Shown: positions 51,543-63,129, counted from the first letter of the stretch. The stretch: 64,000 bases of DNA from Botryosphaeria dothidea (GCA_011503125.2 WWBZ02000051.1:3720001-3784000); one strand, 5' to 3'. Notes: a model not told the origin generated them from the sequence alone. A program made the numbers and translations.

Positions 51543-53245
51543 TTATGGAAGCACAAACTTGTTGTAGTCATCCCGTATGACAGACCCATCTGAAAATATG
51601 GCCGTAATATCGACGCTGCTCTGCGGCTTGATGGCCAAGTAATCTCCCAATCCCGTCGTGAAAAGCGAGTACGGACCAAAATCTTGATATTTCTCTAGAG
51701 AAATCTCATGCGTGACGACTTTCGGAGCCAGCGTCCCAGTCTGCGGGCTTGGTACGTGGATGACTGCTTTGACACTCAACAGTGATGAGTTTGCACGACG
51801 GGCAACAGCACCGAAGACCGTCCCCGCGCTTCTTCCGACAGAATTTGGGTTGACCTTGGCCATGGTAAAGATTTCTGGCTGTAGCTGGAAGGTCTGGGAA
51901 GTGAATGTAGGGACGTGAAGCTTGGCCGGAATAGCGGCGGCAGAGGAAAACTCCACGAGGTCGAGCGCGAACTCTATGGGATAGAATGTTGTAGATCCCC
52001 AGAGGTTTCGGCCTGTTTCGGCGGCAGCAAATGCTGCAACGGAGGAGATAGTCTCATTGGCAGAATTACCAAGAAAGACGTCGATTACTGACGGTGCGGC
52101 CCCGTCTGTAGACAGATACTGCGGACTTCCATCAGATACATATAAGCACTGCTCAAATGTGGCGGATAGTCACTCTGATATATCCAGAAAGTTTGAGCTT
52201 CTGGTCGTTGGTGATATCGAAGGTAAAATTGACAGGCTTCACCGGGATTGGTTTCACAACCTCGGAAAGCTGCACCTCTTTCGGAACTGTGTTGATCATT
52301 CTCTCAAAGAGGTCGCCGCAAGCCCTGAAGAAATAGTCTTTTGATTGGCCGAGCTTCTGCATGGTTCTGTTCTGGTCACTCTCATAGAGTCTGAGATCAG
52401 ATCGGACGGTCACGTTGTCGCTGGTTACCAAAGGTCCCCCGCGCTGCCCGTAGCCACCGAGGTATTCATGAACAATGTTGATGTCAAAATTGCCCCGTGT
52501 CGAGTCCAAATTAATACCCCCGGCAGTGTTGTTGGGTGAGACCGCGGATTCGGGGACGACATTCGGAAAACCGCCATGATGCACGCGACCGAGGGAATGA
52601 CCACAAGCAGTCAGCCCGATGGCGTCCTCCGCGTTGAATCCAGCATTGGCGAACTCCTCAAGCGTTTCTTCGATACTGGTCTCGGGCTCAGGTACGCCAA
52701 ACGGACCCTCGCCGGTGGCATCGATGCGACCACCACGATATGGAACTGGAAGACCGCCGCAGTTGCCGACAGATGATACAACAGAGATTGCTATAAGATC
52801 GGCCACTGCATTTATCTTAGCGTCGGCGGATGAGCGGATTGATTGTGGACGGGCTCTTACTTGACGTCTGCGCATCGACAAAGGATGCGAAAAATGCAAA
52901 GCTGTCGTTGAATGCAGTGCCAGAGTCTTCCGCCCGCAGAGTCTCGAAGCCAATGGATGCATCCAGACCGCCAGTTCCTTCGCCTACATGGGCCGTAACG
53001 AAGTCATGGAATGCAACACGAAGCCATTGCGCTGATGTTTGGCGCCCAAGTGTTTGTGCGCCGGAGACATAGTTCGTGCATGGTGTTATGGCGTCCTTGA
53101 ATCCGGATCTGAAAACACCGTCCGTGTCAACGAGTAGGTGTTCCAGGCGCGATACCAGCGGATTGGGATAGTGCAGCGCTGCTGCTGTGAGAGGCAGTTC
53201 CTGGAGGATAGAGAAGAGCACGAACGAAAGCCTGAGAGCTAGCAT
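51543..53245 (-). CDS. Secreted plant-type haem peroxidase, possible frame break
   Basis: ATG at 53245; exon 1 to 52861, intron GTAAGA to GCAG, exon 2 from 52805. Signal peptide MLALRLSFVLFSILQELPLT. Peroxidase superfamily signatures: distal R76-x-x-F-H80 (RVAFHDF) with the calcium-site region GTGGLDASI, the ADLIAISVVSSVGNCGG helix, RIDAT, and the proximal haem ligand His198 in LTACGHSLGRVH. After SGYIRV (about 52165) the frame stops at 52153, but the adjacent frame continues at once (TFEQCLYVSDGSPQYLS, ETGRNLWGSTTFYPIEFALD) to the stop at 51543. A phase-correct intron would have to be only 25 bp. So the gene either carries a one-base frameshift or a very small intron. The intact enzyme would use H2O2 to oxidise extracellular substrates. 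Confidence 0.72.
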
Positions 53246-54286
53246 CTTGCGCCATCGGGTTTAATAAAGTATAATTTGAGGAATACAAACAGCGCATCTG
53301 GCGCATTAATATATAAAGTCTTTTCCACGCCTGTTGGAAAATGTCATAACAGGGGCTTCCTCGCTTGGTGTGCTGACATGCATTAGTTCGCTCTGATGTG
53401 CCGCCCCAGATGCCAACTCTGTAAGCTTTCCCGAGAAGCTTAAGCAGCCTAATACTCTTCGACTAAAAAGACTTAAGCAGTGGAACCGCTCTGGGCATGG
53501 TAGCCAATGCATTACACGGGGAGTGAAGCCAGTCAATACGCCCTTATTGATCATAATCATATGAGGGGATAAGCAACACAGGACACACCGTTGTAGCACC
53601 GAGCTCCACCCCCAGCCATTGTAAGTTCAGAGCTCAAGCTGTGGCGACGCAAATGCAACCGACCTGCACCGCCGTTGAACCTTGTGGTTCCGAGTGCGAC
53701 ACACACGTTTCTTTTTCTGATTCCAGGGAAAGACATGTTACTTGCGCTTTACTTGTGCTGACCTTGAAAAATTTGCCACTGTTAAGGGACCTGTCACTGC
53801 AAGGCACGGCAACAGACAGGAGCTCGGCTACAAACGTGGTGTATAGTGAGTTCCCATGGGAAGTTGAAGCATTCGTCCGGACGTCAAGGTAAAGAACTTT
53901 TCTCGACACTGGCATCCGGACGAATGCTTCATGTGTCCACGGTGAGCGCAAGTAGCAACATCTCTCCAGCTGCTGCTACGCTTCTATGCTTCTATCTGTT
54001 TGTCGTTGGTTTTTCTAATTGAAAGGTCCACCATGCATCGCCCCGCATTTACCACTTTCAGCCTGTGAAACTTCGAAGTTGAACCCTTGTCGGTAGTTCA
54101 TCTCAATGGTACTGCATGCTATTGGAATTTTATCCAGGGCAAGATGAAAGGTTCAGATGAACTTGAATTAATATTAAAGAATAGAAGTTAATAGTTCAGA
54201 AGACCGTTCATCCATCGTAGAATCAGCGTAAAAAAAACCCCTCAAATCGCCACACTGCGCCTTTTTCAATTCCACCCAAGATCCGT
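53246..54286. other. Intergenic with palindromic element
   Basis: 5' flank of the peroxidase and 3' flank of the large PAN exoprotein, both minus strand. Contains the palindrome at 53854-53942. No gene supported. Confidence 0.5.
53854..53942. repeat. Palindromic fold-back element, copy B (89 bp)
   Basis: Inverted arms of about 30 bp with the core GAAGCATTCGTCCGGA on the left and its inverse TCCGGACGAATGCTTC on the right; the outer ends are more diverged than in copy A (about six mismatches per arm). Confidence 0.75.
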
Positions 54287-57200
54287 TCAAGCGGCCTCAG
54301 CTAGCAGCGCAAGCGGTGAGCAGCTGTACGCATCGCCGCCGGTGACGGTGAACTTCATGTTCTCCTTCTCCAGCGCGCCGGCACCCGCGTCCGGGTCCTT
54401 GACCAGGAACACCTTGTTCAGCTGCCCCTTGATCCCGCAGAAGAACGGCCAGAAGTAGTCGCCGTCGGCGTCGATGGCCATCAGCATGCTGACGCCTTGC
54501 GTCTCGATGGGCGTCAGCGTGATCAGCTTGGAGCCGTTGGGCAGCTCGTCCCACTTGGCGAGACGCAGGCGCGAGGCGCCCGTGGACTCCATGACGGAGG
54601 GGTAGTAGTGGAGGAGGCGCGAGGAGGTGTCGCCGACGACGGTCTTGGACTCGGCGTCTCCGGCGAGGGAGCCGGAGGTGAGGGTGGAAATATCGGCACT
54701 GTCGCCAATGATCGACAGAAAGAGGTTGCCGTTGGTGCCCGGGTTGATGAGAAGCGTGTTGGTCGTGTCGACGATGCGGAATGGAGTGAGTGTCAGCTCG
54801 GAATCGTCCTCGGATAAGGAAAGGGTGGAAATGGTAGAATTGTCGGCGTCGGCCGTGCTGTTTGTCAAGGAAAGCTGAGGGAACACTCCAGATTCGGTGG
54901 AGTTGCTGTCCGTGCTGTTGGTAATAGAGATTTGAGGGAAATCCGAAGAACCGGTAGCGTTAGTAGTGTTGTTGGTAGTGGTGAGCTTGGGGAAGTCCGA
55001 ATCGGTGGAGGTGGTGGTCGAAAGGGTGGACTCAGGGGTAGACTCCGGAGTAGATTCAGGAGTAGTTACAGAGACAGTAGAATTGCTCATAGTCGAGTTA
55101 GAAGCCGAGATTGTGCCGTTTTCGAAGCTGTAAGGCGCGTCGAGCGCCTCGTCGCTGCGGGCCTTTCTGCGGGACTTGACCTGGGCGAACTGGCCCACTT
55201 GGTTCTCACGAACCGCCATGGCGTAAAAGGCACCCGATTCAGTGTCCTTATACCAAATGACGCCTGATTTAACGGTTCCCACCCACGTATCCCAACGAAA
55301 TTGGCCGTTGGTAAAAGGCCACGATCCGTAATAACGTGCTCTGTAGTACATATCGGCCCAGACGTTGGTATCTGTGATAGCATTCCGACCATACGCAGCA
55401 GCAACAATCTGAAGATTGTACACGCCCCATTGCTGGCCGTAGGTGGGAGCGATCTCTGACATGGGAGCGTTGGAGATGGGGCCGGGGGTGATGGTGAAGG
55501 TACCTTGACCATCAACCGCGACAAACGTTCTTGTCTCTGCCCCGTACATGTAAAGCATGAAGATACTCTTAGCGTTGCCTCCCCATGGATCGCCAGCCCA
55601 GCGCCAAATATTGTTGGTATCGACGACAAGCCGGTTGCCGCTGACGATGTTGGCCGCAGCCGAACCCGTGACATCTCTGTCAGCATAGAACATGCTCAAG
55701 ATAGTGAACGGCGAGTTCATCTGGGCAGAGGCAGTCGAGTACTGGTATCCCGTATCGCTACGGAAGTTGGCCCAAACGCTCTTGAGCCAGCAGTTCTGAT
55801 CAGTGCGGTCCTTGGCATAAGCGACGCCGACGCATCCAGACACAGTGCCACACCAGTTGATGCAGTCATCAAAGGTGCTTTGAACAGAGTAAGCAATGTC
55901 GTTTCCAGGTGCGTCGGTGCTGCACTTGACGGCGTAAGTGTTTGAGTTCGAGTCAGTGTAGGTCGTTCCGTCCGCGGCCGGGCACTTGAGGCTCAAGTCC
56001 TCAACGGCGGGCTGGGTGGTCGTGGTAGTGTCATCAGTGCCAGAATCGGAGCTGCTGCTGTCGCGGGTACGGCCGATACATCCACTGGCGAGGGCGGGAG
56101 ATGCCCATTCGTTCAGAGTCCAGCCACCGACGTCGCTGATGTCAAGGCGGACTTCGTTGGTAAGAGCGATCGACCAGTCAATACCTTCGCATTCGTCGCT
56201 GCCAAACTGAGTCTTGTCAGTCCCAACATCAATCTCGAGCGTGGCTTCGGCAGTGATAGCAGGGATATCAGTGAGATTGATGCCCTTCTCGAAGACGCCA
56301 TTCAGGATGTTAATTCCGAAATTGAGGGTGACAGGAAGACCAAGCGCGGCCTTGGCAGACAGATCTCCATGGACCTGGAATTTTTTGGTGATCTCCGGTT
56401 TCCATCCGCTTTGCGAGCTCTTAGACGAGTCGACGAAGTTGAGTTCGGCATGGAAAGCGGGCCAGTTGAGGCTCGCACCTGTAATGAGCTGACCTTCTGC
56501 CTCAACTTCGAACGTAGCCTGAGCTCCGAGAATGAGACGAGGTCCCAAGCTGACGATTCCAGGGATGGACCAGCCGGGGAGACCCTTGACGAAAAGATCC
56601 TTGCGGACGGTCTTCTCCCACTGCGTGTACGCATTGACTCCGAGGAAGACGCCGGCGTACATGTTGCCGTCAACACCGATTGTTCCCTTCTTCAGGCCGG
56701 AGAGCGGGGTGGCGCTGATGGAGCCGGTGGCAACAACTTTACCCCTGACACCACAGTCGACACACCACAGCTCGATACCAGGCTCGGGATCGGCCTCGCC
56801 GAGCAGCTCATCGGAAATCTTCTCCAAAGCAGTCTTGGACGCCTTCCACTTTTCTCCGCCCTCCTCGGGAGAGTAGGTGTAGAACTTGAAGCCATCGCTG
56901 TCCCAGGGAGACTTCTGCTGGACGCTTGCAGGCGGGCCCAGGTTGACGGGAAGGGTCAGCGAGTTGCTGTAGTTTCCAGTGGCGATGAAGACAGCGAGCT
57001 TGGCAACTTGCGTGGCCACGGCGATGCTGACGGCGACGACGGCCTTGACGACCGTGACGACAACCTCGACGGCCTTCTGTACGACCTGAACAACGACGGC
57101 GGCAACAACCTTGACAACGGTCACAACAGCCTGAACCACGGCCTTTGCCACACTCTTGATGGCGCCCCATAAGCTCCAACGCTTGTGAAGGACATGGGTC

Positions 57201-59138
57201 GAAAGGCCTCTCTCAATCACGGTTCCGCTCTCCGAACTGTCAACACCCGCAGCAGCGAGAACCATCTGCTCTCCGTCGCGAGATGCGGAGTAGTAGCCGA
57301 GAGCCTCGTCGAGGGCCTTGTCGAAGTTGGCACCGCATGCAACCGCGGGGAGGTCGTCGAGAGTGGAGGAGCTGGGGCTACCGCAGCTGTCGGCGTCGTC
57401 GCTGCCCGTGGTTCCGTCATCGGCATCTTCGTCATACTCGATCTTGCCGAAGTCGGCCGTGAGTTCCTCATAGATGTCTGCAAGCTCTGTGATCGCACCG
57501 GGTGCGCTGAAGGTCGATGCGCCGATGTCGAAGGTGACTGAGCTGGCCAGCCAGAAGGAGTTCTGAGCACCGTTGCCGCAGCTCTGCGCACTGGTGATGA
57601 GTAGGATGGGAGCTTGGCTGGGCCATTCTTGGGCAGCGTGAAGGAAGGGAGTCTGCTCAGAGAAGCTGCCGGTGAGGACTCCACCGGCACAGGTGACGTC
57701 CTTGATGTAGATAGAGTGGTCAAGCACGATAGACGGGTACTTGTAGTCGATGGTCAGACGGACCGTGACAGCACCGGAATCCTCATTTGCCATGTCCTCG
57801 TCGGCACCGTTGTACCAAAGCTGAGCCTGAGGGTCAGGGGTAAGGACCTTGAGGCCACCCATGTTGATGCCAGGAGGAGCAACAGGGCCGAGGGTGGCGA
57901 GTGGCGGGCTTTCGAGGGTCATGATGGATGCCATCATCGACTCGGTTGCGCCGGCATCGAGAGGCTTGTCGGCCACAGTCGGGAAGGCGTACAGGTCGGT
58001 AGCGGCCTTCTTGACAACCGCACCCCAGACGTAGGAGACGGAGACCGGGGTCATCAGCTCGCTCTTCAGGTAGCAAGAGGGAGCCACGTAAGACAAAGCC
58101 ACACACCCAGCGTTGTTATCACAAGCCTTGAGGCACTCCTCGAATGTAGGAGTATCCACTTCCTTGAAGTCACCGCCAGCGTAATCGATGGAGCAGAGGA
58201 TCTGGTATGTGCCGCCCGTGGACATGCCGGCAGTAGTACCGTTGCTGCCAGGACATGTGATAGCGGTCTCCGTCGCAATAGCGGTAGTGGTGGTTGCTGT
58301 GGACGTGGTGGAAGATGATCCATCAGAGCTCTCTGTATCAGAGGGGACTAGCTTGGCCGACCAGACGTGACCAAGCGACACAGCAGGGTTAAGCACGTTC
58401 TTCTTGTAACAGGCTCCAGACACGTAGCTGACATCGATACAGTCGGTAGTCGCTGCGCAGTCCTCGATACAAGCTTCAAAGGAGCTGGTGCTTGAGGATC
58501 CCATGTCGCCGCCGCTGATGATCTGTCAGTCCACGAACACCAGATTGCTTGGTGGGACACTTACGCATAGTCGGTTGCGCACTCAATCAAGAAAGTTCCC
58601 TTGGCGGAAACATATTTCTTTCCGTTGCTGGCACCACCTTCGCAGGTAAGAGCAGCGGCAACGGTCTTGGTATCGGTGGAACCGCTGCTTCCAGTGCTGG
58701 TGGATGTGCTGGTCTGCTTGCGCGCAGTCCACACAGCACTATTCGAATTGGCCGTGGTCAAAGAGTTCTTCTTGTAGCAGGCATTCGGCCAGACGAAAGA
58801 GACGTCGATGCACCCGGTGGTGGCGTCGCAGTCCGCGATGCACTCCTCGAACGAGGTAACCCAGGACATTCCCATGTCACCTCCACTGCATCCTGTCAGA
58901 ATATCTTTCAACACCGGTATTGATGTACTCACGCATAGTCGGTGGCACAAAGGATATCCCATTTCGCGTTCGTAGCTTGGAAGACATGACCGTCACTAAC
59001 ACTGTCCCAGCACGAGAGGCCAGTGGTGTCCCGCTTAGCTGGAATGGCAGTCTCGGAAGGGACAGGGGCGGGGATGGCGAGAGAGCGTGCGGCCAAAAGG
59101 CCCAGAAGGATTGTGGGGTTGAAGAGAAGGGATGCCAT
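54287..59138 (-). CDS. Large secreted PAN-repeat exoprotein (1584 aa)
   Basis: Exons 59138-58933, 58885-58565, 58514-54287. Signal peptide MASLLFNPTILLGLLAARSL, with a Lys-Arg soon after. Three N-terminal and one later Apple/PAN-like modules share Cys spacing and the motif C-x3-DYAGGD with a C-x3-C-x5-GC core (SFEECIADCDATTGCIDVSF). The introns after exons 1 and 2 fall at the same codon (the Ala of DYA). The next region (about 400-520) resembles DUF7029 and the region around 690-970 DUF7223, as I remember those fungal families. At 620-621 a Lys-Arg precedes a Val/Ala/Lys amphipathic stretch (WSLWGAIKSVAKAVV ... 622-690). Residues about 1325-1420 are Ser/Thr/Glu-rich with repeated FPQ-x-S-x-TNST-type N-glycosylation motifs. 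Probably cell-wall or adhesion related; no enzyme motif seen. Confidence 0.85.
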
Positions 59139-61003
59139 GATGGAGTATGGCGAAATTGACAACTGAAAAGACTGGCGTGGGCCCAACGGCTCCACGGAAA
59201 AGATTGACGGATGCAGAGGATGCCTCAGGAGTGTCCTGGTCTCCAAGAAAGTGTTGGGCCATCGTCTTTATACAGAGCAGAGGCGATACAGAACCACGGC
59301 AAGCGAGACGGCGTTCCCGAAGCTACCTACAATGCCATCGTGAAGGCTGGCGTTGTGGACAGTTCGGCGGCCGCCGCTCTTCAGCCCCGCTCGGGCGTCA
59401 GTGTATGGGAAAAGAGCGTTGCGACCAGAAACATGGCCAAAATCGCTCAATTGTCGGTATCTCAACGGTAGATTCCACAGGGGCAGTCTCGGCAATTGTG
59501 CGAAAATGCTTTTGGCGCTGGAGTGCGGCTGAGAGGCGGGCTACAGCGCTGGCCGAGGAGGAAGTGGGCTGAGAAGTGGGCGCATTAGCCTACCCGCACC
59601 GTTCCGCCGTCAATTGCGGTAGACAGCGCTGTCGCAGGCGCTCCATCTCCGTGACGTGTGCTGATGGGGGGCAGACACTTGAGACGCGCAATAAGGCTGA
59701 TAGAGGAGACGATATGCCTTCCCGCGTGCTTCGTGTGGAGGGTCGCACCGCAGGCGAAAAGCTTGTGAGGGGAAAGGCGTGGGGATCGCATGGCTGGTCG
59801 TATTCCCCTGCCTAGCGCCGGACTCCCCTGCGGAACTTCTCGCCGCTACAATCAGAGACGGAGCTATCGAAGTTGCCAAGCAACAAGCACGTCTTGGCTC
59901 TTGATAACGCTGTAGAGTGTGCAGCAAGCAGAAGCGATTATGCGTCTCCCAACCCTATTGCAATGGTCCGTAACCAACATATCTACGGCGTGATGCATGC
60001 ATACAGAACATTGTGAATACTGTCGAGCATCTGCAACTGCAAAATTCTCAAAGACATCCATAGAGTCCTTACCTTCTATGCTGCCGTTAATCAACCAAAA
60101 AATGGAAGTGTGCGAAGGATGGAGGATTGGCTTATGGCTGGCTCCGAAGTCTGTGCGCATCGGGCGAACCCGTCCTCTCTCACCCGGAGATTCGACGCCA
60201 GGTAGTGCCACAGTGAACACCGTTCAAGATTCCCTCTCGCCGTGCTCGAATTTCAACGGCTTTGCACAGCACTGGCATCCACCGCTTGTGTTCTCTTTCA
60301 GAAAATCAAGCTAATGTCCCCCTGATGCAACACCAACCACTGTCTCGATTCCCATGGAATTCACCGAAACAATGGCGTACCGCCATTGTTGCCTGTCCCG
60401 GCGTAGCCAAAATCCCGGGGCACAATTACCGCATTTCACCTAAGTACGATTAAACTCACCATTTCCGTGTCTGCCACACTTTACTAGCACGTTCCATCGA
60501 ACCAGGGCGCGGGCGTACGTTGAACCAATTCGGCCCGCAAATGGTGGCGCTCAAAAAATTATTTCGATTCGGTTGGCATGGAGTATCGCCGTCTTCCACC
60601 GTAGTCCTCTGGCATGGACAACTTCTCACAACACCAGGTGCAACGGATCTGTCCGTGCTTCTTCAATGTCAAGTGCAGACGCACGAGCACATCAGCAGAC
60701 GCACCTAGGCGGTGTTGCTCCAGCTTACCGCAATAAAAGTGGTGTACTATTGTTGGTATGTTGATGAACAATGATGATCTATTGATGATTGGCATGAGGA
60801 GGAAGGGCGTAGGTGGCCCACCCTCCTTATATACGTAAGTGAGTGACTAAGCTATCTGGTGTTGCAAAAGCAATATGCAAAACACGTGATTTCCAACAAC
60901 TATCCAGGATAGGCTACTCTCGATTCAGTAGTAATGAGGGCCGTCTCTCCTTGGCAGCACAGGAGGCCGCTGCCAAAAGAAATCCTGCAAACACACATTA
61001 CCA
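59139..61003. other. Gene-poor region
   Basis: 5' flank of the exoprotein gene, then about 1.5 kb without a supported gene. Confidence 0.45.
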
Positions 61004-61086
61004 TGGGGAGTCAAAGCATTCGTCCGGACGGAAGTGTTCAGAAAAAGCGCAATCACTTGCGTCTGGATGAATGCTTCGACTCCCCA
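61004..61086. repeat. Palindromic fold-back element, copy C (83 bp)
   Basis: Arms 61004-61030 and 61060-61086 are inverted 27-mers with three mismatches (left TGGGGAGTCAAAGCATTCG, then TCCGGACG; right ends GAATGCTTCGACTCCCCA). The loop shares a TGTTCAG word with copy A. Confidence 0.85.
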
Positions 61087-61562
61087 CGAGTTCGTCCATG
61101 TTGCCATGATCCGCCGTTGCTTGGCAGCGCAGGAATGCTTGGTGCCGAGAGAATCGCCAACCATGGATCGCTACTCATGGTAACGCGCTCTTCAGGGGCA
61201 GAATAGCTGAGTTTCGACGTGGTGCTAAATCTTCTGCACGAAATTTTCTCGCAATGTGCTGGACATGCAGAGCTGATGACCTTCTCTGTGATCTCCGAAT
61301 CGTATACTTCTCTATCAACAGACTCTTCTTCTTTCGAGACACAACGATAATATTCCGCGCATTTCTTATCCGCGTACTTCCAGCGGTCTTCCACGGCAAA
61401 GCTCATGTTTCCAGACCATTCTTGGAGCACCGTGAACAGCCTGCAGCCGTAACCATAATTGACGGCACCATAGCTTAACCTCGTCATAAGACTATAAATG
61501 AATTCCTATCGTTCAAGGATGGCAGCTACAAGAAGAGATAACAGTATAAAAAGGGATATCAT
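61053..61562 (-). pseudogene. Effector-like small secreted protein, broken by one TAG
   Basis: ATG at 61562 gives a perfect signal peptide (MISLFILLSLLVAAILER) and then TAG at 61506-61508. The same frame continues open for 151 codons (EFIYSLMTRLSYGAVNYGYG, CRLFTVLQEW, KYADKKCAEYYRC, SSACPAHCEKISCRR) with six cysteines, typical of small secreted fungal proteins. No splice pair removes the TAG in phase. A CAG to TAG change is the simplest cause. At its 3' end the frame runs into palindrome copy C, which supplies the stop and the last codons, so the element probably inserted there. No family recognised; host-interaction role would be a guess. Confidence 0.45.
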
Positions 61563-62050
61563 GCAAACTGGTTGCAGCTTCCGCCTGACAACACATTTAT
61601 CATTGAAACAACCGGATCGTCAGCAATATCCTGTTCTGCTTCCACATAGTTTTACTCGCCCACATTTAATCTACGGCCTTGGCTTGACGTCCGCCTTCCA
61701 ACCCCGGAAACAGCCCCCTTCAATTCGGCCAGCCTGGTGTTCTACCTCGAGGGACTCTGCAATGCGGCAACTCGTCTTGGGATAAAGGTAGGCTGACCCG
61801 TCTGAGCTTCCAGTCCACCGGCTATTACGAGCATAGGCGGGGCCAGTAATATTTGCACGTTGTTCAGCAGCAGAGCTTGGATCCCCGGAATCGGGAAGGG
61901 CCTCTCAATCACGAGACGGGGAGATGGCGGATGAATCTTTCAGTGTGGCCTGGTCAAGAGCAGACCGCCTTCCAGGGGTTAAGTCAGTGTGCGGGATATC
62001 GGGTCAGTTGCTGGGAATTTTAAATACATGATGCTTCACCCATCAAGCTG

Positions 62051-62248
62051 CTAGATTGCATTCCGCTGGTTTCTACAGAAAGTACTCGGTTTAGCGTCAC
62101 ATTCTACCTGTACGGACCCAGAGGGATTATTCTCTGTCTTCAGTTGTGCTTCAGTAACAAAACACGTTTTTCTCATGGTCCCATTGGGGAAAAACTGAAC
62201 ATAGCGGACGATGTAGCTCAAGGAAGCACCTGCAACGTATGGTAGCAT
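62051..62248 (-). CDS. Possible exon or fragment of a small Cys-containing protein (65 aa)
   Basis: Open frame with protein-like composition (SYIVRYVQFFPNGTMRKTCF, VECDAKPSTFCRNQ) and three cysteines. A GTTGCAG acceptor sits at its start, so it may be a second exon, but the ankyrin gene on the same strand ends only 78 bp upstream and leaves little room for a first exon. May be a remnant like its neighbour at 61.3 kb. Confidence 0.25.
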   Translation of the reverse strand: MLPYVAGASLSYIVRYVQFFPNGTMRKTCFVTEAQLKTENNPSGSVQVECDAKPSTFCRNQRNAI

Positions 62249-62325
62249 CCATTATTTCTAGATTTGAAAGCTGTTATAAAAGTATAACTGGATGTGGGAA
62301 TGCTCAAACACCTGCTACTCAGATG

Positions 62326-63129
62326 CTAGGTGATCCGCTTAAAGAAGTTCCATATCCCGTTCGAGCGAGAGCTCCCATCCGACCTAGTGTTTTGGATGTG
62401 GTTTTCGATTACCGATACCAGATCGGTGTCGTTGATCTCCCTCGAGCGTGCCAAGTCTTGTTGCACCTCGTCCGTAGAGAGCGAAAGTGAGGTGGACTCA
62501 AGTAGGAACTGAAGGACATCCGCACGCTTGGCCGTGAGGCAAAGCGAGACATGGACGTGGCCGAGAGGGACGCCTTTCGAAACCATTTTCTGGATGAGCT
62601 GCAGTGGCTGGCCGCTTAGAATGGCAGCCCCGAGGGGGGTTCCACGGGGCCCGCCGGCAGCCTCCGACTCGGCAGCGCCATAATCGAGGAGGTAGTCCGG
62701 GATTGTGGGGTTGGATTTGCCGCCGTCACAAGCCTCGCTCAAGGCATTCCTCCATGGATCGAATTCGTGAAGCACGATTCCTGGCTGGTGGGCGTGAAGC
62801 AGCTTGAAAGTGTCGAGGTGAGGGTTCTGGAAGGCTGCCTGGAGGACACTTTCGTAGTCAACCCTGACCTTGGGATAGGTGCTGAGCAGGAACGCAACGA
62901 TGTGTGGGTGTCTGTGCGCGACAGCTGTGGTGAGGAGGACGATCGTGACTGGAGCTGGTGACGTGGCCCCATCGGGCTGAGGATGAGGCAGCACTGGGCT
63001 GTCGCCTTTCTTGACGTTGGCATCGCGGAAGAGTTGCTGCAGCTTTTCCAGGTCTCCGGACTTGCACGCATCCATGATCGACTGATGGACTGGTTCGGTC
63101 TGGACTTGGCTGTTGGGTGCAGAAGTCAT
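62326..63129 (-). CDS. Ankyrin-repeat protein (267 aa)
   Basis: ATG at 63129 (MTSAPNSQVQTEPVHQSIMD); the open frame beyond it uses only a TTG. Ankyrin-type helix pairs follow: HQSIMDACKSGDLEKLQQLF, TTAVAHRHPHIVAFLLSTYP, SVLQAAFQNPHLDTFKLLHA, NALSEACDGGKSNPTIPDYL with GTPLGAAILSGQPLQLIQKM, and CLTAKRADVLQFLLES. The G-x-TPL signature is present once; other repeats are degenerate, as usual in short fungal ankyrin proteins. The C-terminal 60 residues are charged. Ankyrin arrays bind proteins; the partner is unknown. Single exon, soluble. Confidence 0.8.
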   Translation of the reverse strand: MTSAPNSQVQTEPVHQSIMDACKSGDLEKLQQLFRDANVKKGDSPVLPHPQPDGATSPAPVTIVLLTTAVAHRHPHIVAFLLSTYPKVRVDYESVLQAAFQNPHLDTFKLLHAHQPGIVLHEFDPWRNALSEACDGGKSNPTIPDYLLDYGAAESEAAGGPRGTPLGAAILSGQPLQLIQKMVSKGVPLGHVHVSLCLTAKRADVLQFLLESTSLSLSTDEVQQDLARSREINDTDLVSVIENHIQNTRSDGSSRSNGIWNFFKRIT

